Assembly (NCBI GenBank): GCA_015493585.1
Contig: WGCW01000062.1
Location: forward strand, 1-61,684
Source: Acidobacteriota bacterium
GTDB taxonomy: Bacteria; Acidobacteriota; Thermoanaerobaculia; Thermoanaerobaculales; Sulfomarinibacteraceae
Length of the DNA stretch: 61,684 bases
Direction: 5' to 3'
In this document: positions 16,046-23,693 of the stretch, piece after piece
Position numbering within the stretch: the first letter of the stretch is position 1
How the letters are laid out: every line of letters begins with the position of its first letter
Made by a program: the position numbers and the translations under genes
The notes under the pieces: generated by a model
Told to the model about the DNA's origin: nothing
Databases searched by the model: none
The model's input: only the letters and a program-made list of their open reading frames with translations

Positions 16046-18446
16046 TCGAGCCCGTATGTGGCTAGCGATCGGCCTAGCCGGACTGATGTTCATGACGGGA
16101 TGTGCCACCCAGAAGGCGGCGCGCCAGGGTGAAAAGGCCGTTGAACACGAGAACTGGGACGGTGCGGTGTACTACTACCTGGAAGCGCTGGCAGCCGACC
16201 CAACGAACATCCACTACCGGATGGAGCTGATCAAGGCCCGCCAGAAGGCCGCCGAGGCCCACTTCAAACGCGGGATGACCCTCAAGGACCTTGGACGGCT
16301 GATGTCTGCGAAGAATGAGCTTCAAATGGCCGTTCAGCTGGATCCAACCAATCAGTACGCAGCTCAGGTCTTGAAAAAGGTTGAGAAGGATCTTGAGATA
16401 CTCGCCCGTCCTAACGGCAAGAAGACAATCGAGGAGATGAAAAAGAAGGCTGGCGAGATGAAGGTCAAGCCGCCAGTCCTCAATCCCAGGTCGCCCGAGC
16501 CGATCACACTAAGCTTCCCGAAGCCAAAGCCGGTCAAGGAGATTTACCGGGCGCTTGGAAAAGCGTACGGGTTCAACGTGCTTTTTGATCCGAAGCTCAA
16601 AAACACGAAGCTCTCCATCGAGCTCAGGGACGTCACGGCGAAGCAGGCACTCGAAATCGTCATGCAGGCCGCTGGCGAGTTCTACAAGGTCATCGATCCA
16701 AACACCATCATCATCGCGGATGACACGCCGCAAAACCGCAGGGATTACGAAGATCTCGTCATCAAGACCTTCTTCCTGTCCAACGCCGATGTCAAAGATG
16801 TCGACAAAGCGCTCCGGTCGTTGATCGAGGCCCGGCGGATTGCCACGGACAAGCAACTCAACGCGATCACAATCAGGGATACTGCAGATAAGGTCGCCAT
16901 TGCTGAGAAGCTGATCAAAACGCTGGACAAGGCCAAGGGCGAAGTCATGGTCGACGTCGAGTTGCTCGAGGTCAACTCGACCAAGTTGCAGGAGCTCGGG
17001 ACCGAGCTCTCGACCTACACAGTTGGGCTGAACCTCGACAACGCAAAAGTAACCGGCGGATCCGGGACCGACAACCCAATTTACCTCAACCAGCTCTCAA
17101 ACATCACCAACGGAGACTGGTCAGTCACTGTTCCCAACGTTCTGATCAACCTCGTCAAGTCGACGACCGACGCCACCTCGCTGGCGCAGCCGCAGATGAG
17201 GATCACGGAGGGTGAGAAAGGCTCTCTGGTCATCGGCCAAAAGACGCCAATCCCCGTAACGAGCTTCAACACCTCCAATACGATCGGCGGCAACATTGTG
17301 CCGCTGACCTCCTACCAATACCAGGATGTCGGCATCAAGATCAACGTCGAGCCGAGGGTCCATCACAACCGGGAGATCACACTCAAGGTCAAGGTCGAAG
17401 TGTCGCAAGTCGCCGGCACTGCACAGGGTGGTATGCCGATCATCGGGACGCGGACGATCGATACCGTCATCCGGCTCAAGGATGGCGAGACCAACATGCT
17501 GGTCGGTCTGTACAAAGAAGACAAAACGAAAACGGAAACGAAGACGCCTTTTCTTTCCTCGATTCCACTGATCGGAAAACTCTTTACGAACACCAAGACT
17601 CAAAAACAAACGACAGACCTCGTCTTGACCTTGACGCCGCACATTATCCGGTATCCCGATATCGAGCAGTCGGACCTTGCACCGATGTGGGTTGGTACCG
17701 AAAAGCGGATCTCGTACTACGGGAATTCGCCTCGTATCCGGTCCGGCCGCGGTTTCGAGGGACCATTTGGGAGCTCCGATATCAAGCCGGAGATCAATAC
17801 CCGCCGCCGGAAGCTCGACCAGCGAATCCGTCTCCGCCGGATCAAGCCGCGCGTATCGAAACCCATCATACGTGCGCCGAGAAGGGGTAGATCACTCATC
17901 CCTGGCAGCGGGCCGCTCAGCGCTCAGGGCGTCGAAACGGCCCAGGAGGGAGAAGGAGCGGACGAGACGGCCCAACCGGCGGCCGGTGGAACGAGCACTG
18001 AAGGGGTCGGCGGCCCGGCAGGACAGACGCTTTCATTGAGCCTGCAACCGGGCGTCATCTCGCTCCGGCCGGGCGTCACGACCAAGGTGCGGGTGGTGAT
18101 GCAGGGCTCTTCCGGCTCGTTCCAGGTACCGGTCGGCGTTTCATACGATGCCAGCCGGCTGAAGATTGTCAATGTCAAGCTAGGACAAGGCGTCGAGGAG
18201 AAGGGCGCCCAGGAGGCACCGTCAGCGGGCTGGGTCAACCTGAACCTGACGGTCGATCACCCAGATGCCGGCGCGCACCAAACCGTTGCAACTCTGACGC
18301 TGAAGGCGCTCCAACCCGGTCAAATACCCCTGGTCCTATCCTCCCAGGGTGCGTTGGATTCAAATGGTAACCTCCTGACGGTCTCGGCGGGACAGGCGAC
18401 GGTGTTTGTGCTCCGAGCTAACCGCGTCGTTGGGGATGGGGACTAA
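16020..18446 (+). CDS. gspD: Outer-membrane secretin GspD/PilQ-like lipoprotein with TPR and cohesin-type domains
   Basis: An 808-residue secretin. I chose the GTG at 16020: GGAGGAGG lies nine bases upstream and this start gives a basic leader before the hydrophobic core and lipobox FMTGC (Cys28). The ATG at 16056 would lose the basic residues. Domains in order: TPR-like helices (about 30-125); secretin and TonB short N domain (155-230, VKEIYRALGKAYGFNVLFDP); N1 domain (245-310); secretin pore (320-560; KDGETNMLVGLYKED and TPFLSSIPLIGKLF are diagnostic); a basic Pro/Arg linker; and a C-terminal cohesin-like beta domain (about 675-805, LQPGVISLRPGVTTKVRVVM). It forms the outer-membrane channel. 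Confidence 0.92.
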   Translation: MYRLQPRNSRARMWLAIGLAGLMFMTGCATQKAARQGEKAVEHENWDGAVYYYLEALAADPTNIHYRMELIKARQKAAEAHFKRGMTLKDLGRLMSAKNELQMAVQLDPTNQYAAQVLKKVEKDLEILARPNGKKTIEEMKKKAGEMKVKPPVLNPRSPEPITLSFPKPKPVKEIYRALGKAYGFNVLFDPKLKNTKLSIELRDVTAKQALEIVMQAAGEFYKVIDPNTIIIADDTPQNRRDYEDLVIKTFFLSNADVKDVDKALRSLIEARRIATDKQLNAITIRDTADKVAIAEKLIKTLDKAKGEVMVDVELLEVNSTKLQELGTELSTYTVGLNLDNAKVTGGSGTDNPIYLNQLSNITNGDWSVTVPNVLINLVKSTTDATSLAQPQMRITEGEKGSLVIGQKTPIPVTSFNTSNTIGGNIVPLTSYQYQDVGIKINVEPRVHHNREITLKVKVEVSQVAGTAQGGMPIIGTRTIDTVIRLKDGETNMLVGLYKEDKTKTETKTPFLSSIPLIGKLFTNTKTQKQTTDLVLTLTPHIIRYPDIEQSDLAPMWVGTEKRISYYGNSPRIRSGRGFEGPFGSSDIKPEINTRRRKLDQRIRLRRIKPRVSKPIIRAPRRGRSLIPGSGPLSAQGVETAQEGEGADETAQPAAGGTSTEGVGGPAGQTLSLSLQPGVISLRPGVTTKVRVVMQGSSGSFQVPVGVSYDASRLKIVNVKLGQGVEEKGAQEAPSAGWVNLNLTVDHPDAGAHQTVATLTLKALQPGQIPLVLSSQGALDSNGNLLTVSAGQATVFVLRANRVVGDGD

Positions 18447-18449
18447 GGC

Positions 18450-18920
18450 ATGATGAACGTTCGTTCGCACGCCGGCGAGCGCGGCTTCACCCTGGCTGAG
18501 CTGGTCATGGTGGCTGCCCTGATCACGATCCTTGCCGGGATCGTGCTGCCGGTCGCGAAGTATGCGGTCAAACGCCGCAAGGAGGCGGAGCTCCGCCTGG
18601 ACCTGCGGATGATGCGCAACGCCATCGACGAGTACAAGCGCATGGCGGATCAGGGCATGATCCAGGTCAAGATCGGCACGGAAGGCTATCCGCCCGATCT
18701 CGAGACGCTCGTCGAAGGAGTCAAGGTCGTCGGCAAAACGGCGAAGCACAAGTTCATGCGGCGCATCCCCAGGGACCCAATGACTGGCGAAACCAAGTGG
18801 GGATTGCGGTCCTACCAGGACGAGCCAAACTCGACGACCTGGGGCGGTCAGGACGTGTACGACGTCTACTCGCTGTCGGACGGGACGGCAATCGACGGTA
18901 CGAAGTACAAGGATTGGTGA
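18450..18920 (+). CDS. Type II secretion pseudopilin, GspG-like
   Basis: A 156-residue prepilin. GERG|FTLAELVMVAALITIL holds the prepilin peptidase site, with Phe at mature position 1 and Glu at +5. A hydrophobic helix is followed by a globular domain with PRDPMTGETKWGLRSY and DVYSLSDGTAIDGTKYKDW, the calcium-loop region typical of GspG. It forms part of the pseudopilus shaft. It directly follows the secretin gene. Confidence 0.9.
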   Translation: MMNVRSHAGERGFTLAELVMVAALITILAGIVLPVAKYAVKRRKEAELRLDLRMMRNAIDEYKRMADQGMIQVKIGTEGYPPDLETLVEGVKVVGKTAKHKFMRRIPRDPMTGETKWGLRSYQDEPNSTTWGGQDVYDVYSLSDGTAIDGTKYKDW

Positions 18921-18928
18921 GACACACG

Positions 18929-19369
18929 ATGGACGATACAAGACGTGAGTCACGTTTGAGAACCGGTCCGGCAGGGTTCACGCTGATTGAGCTGATCGTG
19001 GTCGTTGCGATCATCGGTATTCTCGCCACGATCGCCGTTCCTGCGATGAAAAACGCGCCACAGAAGGCCAGGGAGGCCGCGCTCAAGGAGGATCTGTTCA
19101 CGATGCGCTCGTGCATCGATCAGTACCTCGCCGACAAGGGGCACTACCCGCCGTCTCTGCAGGCGCTGGTCGACGCAGGCTACATGCGGCGGATCCCGGA
19201 AGATCCGATCACGAAATCAACCAAAACGTGGAAGGTCGACTACGCCGAAAGTGACCAGGACACCGACCTCCAGCCGCCCGACGAGCAGGGCGGGGGTCCA
19301 GGCATCATCGATGTGCACTCTGGGGCTCCGGGAACGGCTCTCGACGGAACGACGTACGCCGACTGGTAG
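18929..19369 (+). CDS. Type II secretion pseudopilin, GspG-like (second copy)
   Basis: A 146-residue prepilin: GPAG|FTLIELIVVVAIIGIL with Glu at +5, then a globular domain ending in DVHSGAPGTALDGTTYADW, closely parallel to the C terminus of the gene before it. The pair probably arose by tandem duplication. The ATG at 18929 is eight bases after the upstream stop; an in-frame ATG at 18797 lies within the upstream gene and would bury the cleavage site too deep. Confidence 0.9.
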   Translation: MDDTRRESRLRTGPAGFTLIELIVVVAIIGILATIAVPAMKNAPQKAREAALKEDLFTMRSCIDQYLADKGHYPPSLQALVDAGYMRRIPEDPITKSTKTWKVDYAESDQDTDLQPPDEQGGGPGIIDVHSGAPGTALDGTTYADW

Positions 19370-19371
19370 CG

Positions 19372-20088
19372 ATGCGGATTCGGATGAACTTGTTTGGCAT
19401 CATGCCGGCGCCCTCCGTACACGCCTCACGAACGGAGTTCGCTTCTGAAGGCGGCTTCACGCTCGTGGCTGTACTGGTCATCATCGCGGTCATGTCGATC
19501 ATGCTCGGCGTGATCATTCAGACGGCGACGTTCCAGATGAAGCGGGAAAAGGAAGAGGAGCTGATTTTCCGTGGCCATCAGTACGTCGAGGCGATCCGCC
19601 TGTTTCAGAGGAAGTACGGGCGGTACCCGATGTCATTGAAGGAAATCTGGAAAGCGAAACCCCGGGTGATCCGGAAGAAGTGGAAGGATCCGATCACGGA
19701 TTCGTATAACTGGGGGCTGGTCCATCCGGGGCAGGGCGTTCACAAGATCCGTCCGCCCCGTGTCGGAGGCTCTGGATTTGCGCCAACGCCGACCCCCACA
19801 CCGACGCCGACCCCCACACCACAACCCGGTGGCTCGGGCGGCTTTGGCGAACCACCCAAGGAAACCGGGCCAATCATTGGCGTGTTCTCCAGGAGCTGTG
19901 AGAAGAGCATTAAGATCGTCGATGGACGGCAAAAGTACTGCGAGTGGAAGTTCGTGCTCGAAAGCGCACTCCGCCGGCGTCCCGGCGTGCGTGGCCGGCC
20001 TCCCAGGGGTCTCCGTCCCCCAGTTCGCAGGCCACCTGGGGTGCGTAGACCACCTGTGCGCCGGCCCCCGATTCGCCGCTTCCACTGA
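19372..20088 (+). CDS. Atypical pseudopilin with Pro/Arg-rich basic tail
   Basis: A 238-residue prepilin-like protein. The leader is long (28 residues) and ends SEGG|FTLVAVLVIIAVMSIML. Mature position +5 is Ala rather than Glu, as in tip pseudopilin GspK and some minor pilins. A helical/globular region follows (KREKEEELIFRGHQYVEAIR, KWKDPITDSYNWGLVHPGQG), then (TP)6 coded by an 18-base repeat, and a very basic C terminus (about 200-238) of RP, RPP and RRPP units. It may cap the pseudopilus; the basic tail could bind acidic polymer or nucleic acid, which is inference. It ends the secretion operon. Confidence 0.82.
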   Translation: MRIRMNLFGIMPAPSVHASRTEFASEGGFTLVAVLVIIAVMSIMLGVIIQTATFQMKREKEEELIFRGHQYVEAIRLFQRKYGRYPMSLKEIWKAKPRVIRKKWKDPITDSYNWGLVHPGQGVHKIRPPRVGGSGFAPTPTPTPTPTPTPQPGGSGGFGEPPKETGPIIGVFSRSCEKSIKIVDGRQKYCEWKFVLESALRRRPGVRGRPPRGLRPPVRRPPGVRRPPVRRPPIRRFH

Positions 20089-20189
20089 ACGGCTCGCCAG
20101 ACACGACGGTGCAACGCTTTGCGCCTCCACCGCGCTCGCTCCACCAGCACAAAAGAGAGCCAGGGGGTGGTGTACACTCCGCGCTGAAC

Positions 20190-21416
20190 ATGGGACGCCC
20201 CGACTCTCCTCCCGCGTTGCTGGTCAGCCCGCTTCCCGGACGCCGCACACTCTGCCTCAGCGTCCGTGTCCTGCACGGTGCGGCCCACGATCCAGCCACG
20301 ATGGCAGGAGCGACACACCTTGTGGAGCATCTGATGCTCCGGCGCTGTGGGGGCCGGGAGCGGCTCCAATTGGCCCAACAGGTCGACCGGCTCGGTGGTG
20401 GTGTCGATGCCTGGACCGGTGCCGAGTCGATGGGCTTGACCGTTGAAACGACGATCGATGCCCTCGAAGAGGCAACCGGTTTAATCGAGGACGCCGTGCT
20501 TGATCCCACATTCGCGCCGGAAGATATCGACCTTGAACGCCGCATCGCCATCGCCGAGCTTGATCTGGCGCGTTCCGATCCCGAGGATCGCGTGGAAGAG
20601 CTCCTGCTCGAAGCCGCGTGGAGAGGCCATCCGTTGTCCCGGCCCATCATCGGCGATGTTGCGTCGCTCGGCCGGCTGACGCCTGACGCGTTGCGCCGGC
20701 ACCATGGGGCGCTCATTCGCCATGGCCGGCTGCTCGTGACCGTCGCCGGAGACATCGACGCGTTCGAGGTCACCTCCCGGTTGACCCGGCTGCCGCTCGC
20801 AGTGCCGCCCGTTTCTGAGCCACTGCCGCCGCTCGCATGGGCTGGCGGAAGACGGAGCGAGGCCGTCGGCCCGGGAGAGCAGGTGCACGCCCGGCTCGCG
20901 TTTCCCACGCCTGGATCGGGCTCCCCCGCACTGGCCGGGCTGGCCGTGCTCAACCGGATTCTCGGCGTTGGTGCGTCAAGCCGGCTCTTCCAGCGGTTGC
21001 GTGAGGAGGAGGGGCTGACGTACGACGTCTTTTCCGCCCTCGTCCTTCGCCAACCCGGCGGCCTGCTCGAGATCGGCTGGGCCTGTGGGAAAGAGCAGTT
21101 TGCACAGGCACGACGGCTCGTGGTGGAAGAGCTGGATCGCCTCGTCTCCACCCTTCAGGCTGAGGAGGTCGAAATTGCCGTCGAGGCCATTACCCGCGGG
21201 CTCGAGATGGATGCCGAGGACCCATCCGTCCGGGTGGCGCTCGAGGCCGACGAGCGGATCGAACGTGGCCGGCGTTTCGATCTCGAGACGATTCTTGCTG
21301 AGCTCCACAAGGTCACAGTTCCGGGTGTGCGGGAGCTTGCCGCTCAGGTGCTCGATCTGCGGGTTGCCGCAGCCGCCCTCTGCGGGCCGGAGGGTGTCGA
21401 GGAGCAGGTTGCATGA
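20190..21416 (+). CDS. M16 family zinc peptidase
   Basis: A 408-residue single-chain M16 (pitrilysin/processing-peptidase) protein. The inverted zinc motif HLVEH lies near residue 43, and the distal glutamate is in [19 protein letters not shown]. The two halves carry the usual paired M16 folds. Start is uncertain: the ATG at 20190 has no clear ribosome-binding site, but a TACACT -10-like hexamer lies 11 bases upstream. The frame stays open to 20109. It overlaps dut by four bases, so it may be co-expressed with it. Confidence 0.85.
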   Translation: MGRPDSPPALLVSPLPGRRTLCLSVRVLHGAAHDPATMAGATHLVEHLMLRRCGGRERLQLAQQVDRLGGGVDAWTGAESMGLTVETTIDALEEATGLIEDAVLDPTFAPEDIDLERRIAIAELDLARSDPEDRVEELLLEAAWRGHPLSRPIIGDVASLGRLTPDALRRHHGALIRHGRLLVTVAGDIDAFEVTSRLTRLPLAVPPVSEPLPPLAWAGGRRSEAVGPGEQVHARLAFPTPGSGSPALAGLAVLNRILGVGASSRLFQRLREEEGLTYDVFSALVLRQPGGLLEIGWACGKEQFAQARRLVVEELDRLVSTLQAEEVEIAVEAITRGLEMDAEDPSVRVALEADERIERGRRFDLETILAELHKVTVPGVRELAAQVLDLRVAAAALCGPEGVEEQVA

Positions 21417-21859
21417 AGGTGACGATTGGCATCCGCCACCTCGATCACGCCCGCGGGCTTGATCTTCCCACGTACGCGACGGCAGGCTCATCGGGCGCTG
21501 ATCTTGCGGCCGCCATCGATGAGCCGCTCGTCCTCAAGCCGATGGACCGTGCTGCCGTCCCGACCGGCCTCGTGCTTGAAATCCCCGAGGGGTTTGAGGG
21601 TCAGGTGCGGCCGCGCTCGGGCCTGGCCCTGAAACACGGTGTGACCGTCGCCAACGCCCCCGGAACGATCGATGCCGACTACCGGGGGGAGGTCCATGTC
21701 CTCCTCGTCAATCTCGGACCGGAGCCCGTGACCATTGTCCGGGGCCAGCGCATCGCGCAGCTGGTCATCGCGCCGGCCATTCGCGCTGACTTTCAACTGA
21801 CCAGCACCCCGAGCCCAACGCAACGTGGCAGCGGGGGGTTTGGCTCGACGGGACGCTGA
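21413..21859 (+). CDS. dut: Deoxyuridine 5'-triphosphate nucleotidohydrolase (dUTPase)
   Basis: A 148-residue trimeric-type dUTPase with all five motifs: [10 protein letters not shown] (24-33), PRSGLA (67-72), [10 protein letters not shown] (84-93), [10 protein letters not shown] (110-119) and [10 protein letters not shown] (138-147). It hydrolyses dUTP to dUMP, keeping uracil out of DNA and feeding dTMP synthesis. The ATG overlaps the M16 peptidase stop, and the next gene follows its stop without a gap. Confidence 0.97.
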   Translation: MKVTIGIRHLDHARGLDLPTYATAGSSGADLAAAIDEPLVLKPMDRAAVPTGLVLEIPEGFEGQVRPRSGLALKHGVTVANAPGTIDADYRGEVHVLLVNLGPEPVTIVRGQRIAQLVIAPAIRADFQLTSTPSPTQRGSGGFGSTGR

Positions 21860-22672
21860 ATGGACATTTCGATCCTCGCCTCAGGCTCATCTGGCAATGC
21901 GGTGCTCTTCTCGTCCGGTTCGAGCTCCGTGCTCGTCGACGCGGGGATTTCAGCATTGGCGATCCGGCGCCGGCTTGCGGCGTGTGGGCGATCGATCGGC
22001 GAAGTTGACGCACTGGCAATCACGCACGAGCATTCGGATCACATTCGAGGCGCCGAGGTCCTCCTGCGGCACAATCCGATCCCCGTCTGGGCCACGGCAG
22101 GCACTTGGTCCGCCCTGCCTTTCAGGACCCAGAGCGGCGGCGAGCTCCTCTCCGGACAGAGCCTGCGTCTCAACGGTCTCACGCTGACACCAGTCGCCAC
22201 GAGCCACGACGCCGCAGAACCGGTTGCCATGATCATCGACGATGGCGACATCCGGGCCGCCCTCTGCACCGATACGGGCGTCATGACGCCCCTTCTGCTC
22301 GAGCGGCTGCGCGGGTGCGATCTCCTCCTGCTCGAGGCCAACCACGATGCCGACATGCTCCGCCACGGGCCGTACCCATGGTTCCTCAAGCAACGCATCG
22401 CGTCGCGCCACGGCCACCTGGCCAATCATCAGGCTCAGGACGCTCTCGACCGGATCGCCGGTCCAGCGCTCAAGGCGGTCATCGGGATGCACCTCTCCGC
22501 CGAGAACAACCGGCCGGACCTCGTCGAAACGGCGCTTGGGAACGTTCTTCCCGCACGCATCACCGTGGCCGCTGCCACCCGCTCGCAGATCCTTCAGCTG
22601 ACCGCCGATGGCAGTGCCGTCCGGCTTGATGCAGTCCCACTCCCCCCGGCCAGACGCCGCCGCCCGGCCTGA
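21860..22672 (+). CDS. Metallo-beta-lactamase-fold hydrolase (YycJ/WalJ-like)
   Basis: A 270-residue MBL-fold protein. ILASGSSGNAVLF at the N terminus and THEHSDHIRG (55-64; H56, H58, D60, H61 bind metal) are typical of the YycJ/WalJ group of DNA/RNA-processing MBL enzymes. TSHDA and CTDTGVM provide further metal ligands. The ATG abuts the dut stop. Its substrate is not settled by sequence. No terminator follows; the gene-free repeat island begins. Confidence 0.88.
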   Translation: MDISILASGSSGNAVLFSSGSSSVLVDAGISALAIRRRLAACGRSIGEVDALAITHEHSDHIRGAEVLLRHNPIPVWATAGTWSALPFRTQSGGELLSGQSLRLNGLTLTPVATSHDAAEPVAMIIDDGDIRAALCTDTGVMTPLLLERLRGCDLLLLEANHDADMLRHGPYPWFLKQRIASRHGHLANHQAQDALDRIAGPALKAVIGMHLSAENNRPDLVETALGNVLPARITVAAATRSQILQLTADGSAVRLDAVPLPPARRRRPA

Positions 22673-23643
22673 CCCGGCGCAACGGTCCCACCCCCTCGCA
22701 CCAGATATGGCTCCCGAAGACTGATGAGAAGGTCTGACGAAAGCTGTGAGAAAAACGAGAGCTTGCGTGGTTGCAGGGCGACAAGACCGTGCCGGCTGGC
22801 AGCCGCCAGTATCGCGCGCCAACGGTGTGGCACGTGACCCAGCTTCATGTACCGCGGATTCACGGTACAGACCTCCTAGGGCCACAATACGCATCCCTCC
22901 CCATCCGTCTTCAACCTCAAGTAGGGGACAGTGTTGAATATCCGCCACGACCAGGGAACGAGAAACGCTCGTTCCCCCCACCCAGATTCTTCGTCGGCTC
23001 CGCCTCCTCAGAATGACATATCCCTCCCTGTCATCCTGAGCCGAAGGCGAAGGATCTCGCCTCCTCTCAACTAACAGTCATTGCATCACGTGGGAGGAAA
23101 CAGCGTAACGTAGTGATAACTTGCAACTTCGAGAAACCGCACCTGAATCCCTCTTAGTCGACCGTCTCGGTGCCCCGCACTGGGGAGGTGGATGCTCAGA
23201 ATGATAGCCTTCCCCTGTCATCCTGAGCGGTGCGCCAAAGGCGCGGCGCGAAGGATCTGGGTGAGGGGTCCGGACGCGCCGGTCATTCTTTCTTGCTTGT
23301 CTCGACTAAAACGGAGCGCGCGGACCTCGCCAAGACCGCAGGGTTGGGGACGGTGTTGGACTCATCTGAGCCTTCCTCTGCGAGCCTCTGCGGCCTCCGC
23401 AGTTACGTTTTCCAGATGGATGTTGTGTCAGAAGGAGCAAGGGACGGTGTTGAACGTATCTAACATCCGGGATTTTGTTGACGGCGGCATACTCAAGGAG
23501 CTCCGCCCCTCACCATCCGAATCGCTGCAACCTTGAGCTCACGACACAGCCGGCGCCGTCCCACGCGAACATCTCCTTGTCCAGTATCCAGGCTCCTTCA
23601 CGTGTCCACAAGACTGAGGGAACTCCGGTTGTTCAGTGCTTTG
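22673..23643. repeat. Gene-free island of dispersed repeats
   Basis: About one kilobase without a supportable gene. It holds GGGGACAGTGTTGAATATCC (22924-22943) and degenerate copies at 23346 and 23441-23460; a 9-bp stem hairpin GGGAACGAG/CTCGTTCCC (22954-22976); a CCAGATTCTTCGTCGGCTCC module (22982-23017); two TCATCCTGAG...GAAGGATCT elements (23031-23057 and 23218-23260); and a CCTTCCTCTGCG/CTCTGCGG module (23361-23410). The same modules recur at 51955-52395. Short open frames across it are made of repeat sequence. The first 250 bases, before 22924, show nothing I recognise. Confidence 0.7.
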
Positions 23644-23671
23644 AAAAAAAGGGAGGCCTGAAAGGCCTCCC
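23644..23671 (-). terminator. Rho-independent terminator of the cytochrome operon
   Basis: On the minus strand GGGAGGCCT, a 3-base loop, AGGCCTCCC and then TTTTTTT: a 9-bp perfect stem with a U tract, about 22 bases after the octaheme cytochrome stop. Confidence 0.93.
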
Positions 23672-23693
23672 CGGGGTTCTTGTTCTCATCGGG

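Noticed and set aside
22594-22863. Minus-strand frame of 89 codons in the first repeat island
   Set aside because: No domain, no convincing start site and partial overlap with the MBL gene's 3' end.
22673-23643. Remnant of an insertion sequence or transposase gene
   Set aside because: No transposase motif, terminal inverted repeats or target duplication can be made out; only repeat modules.
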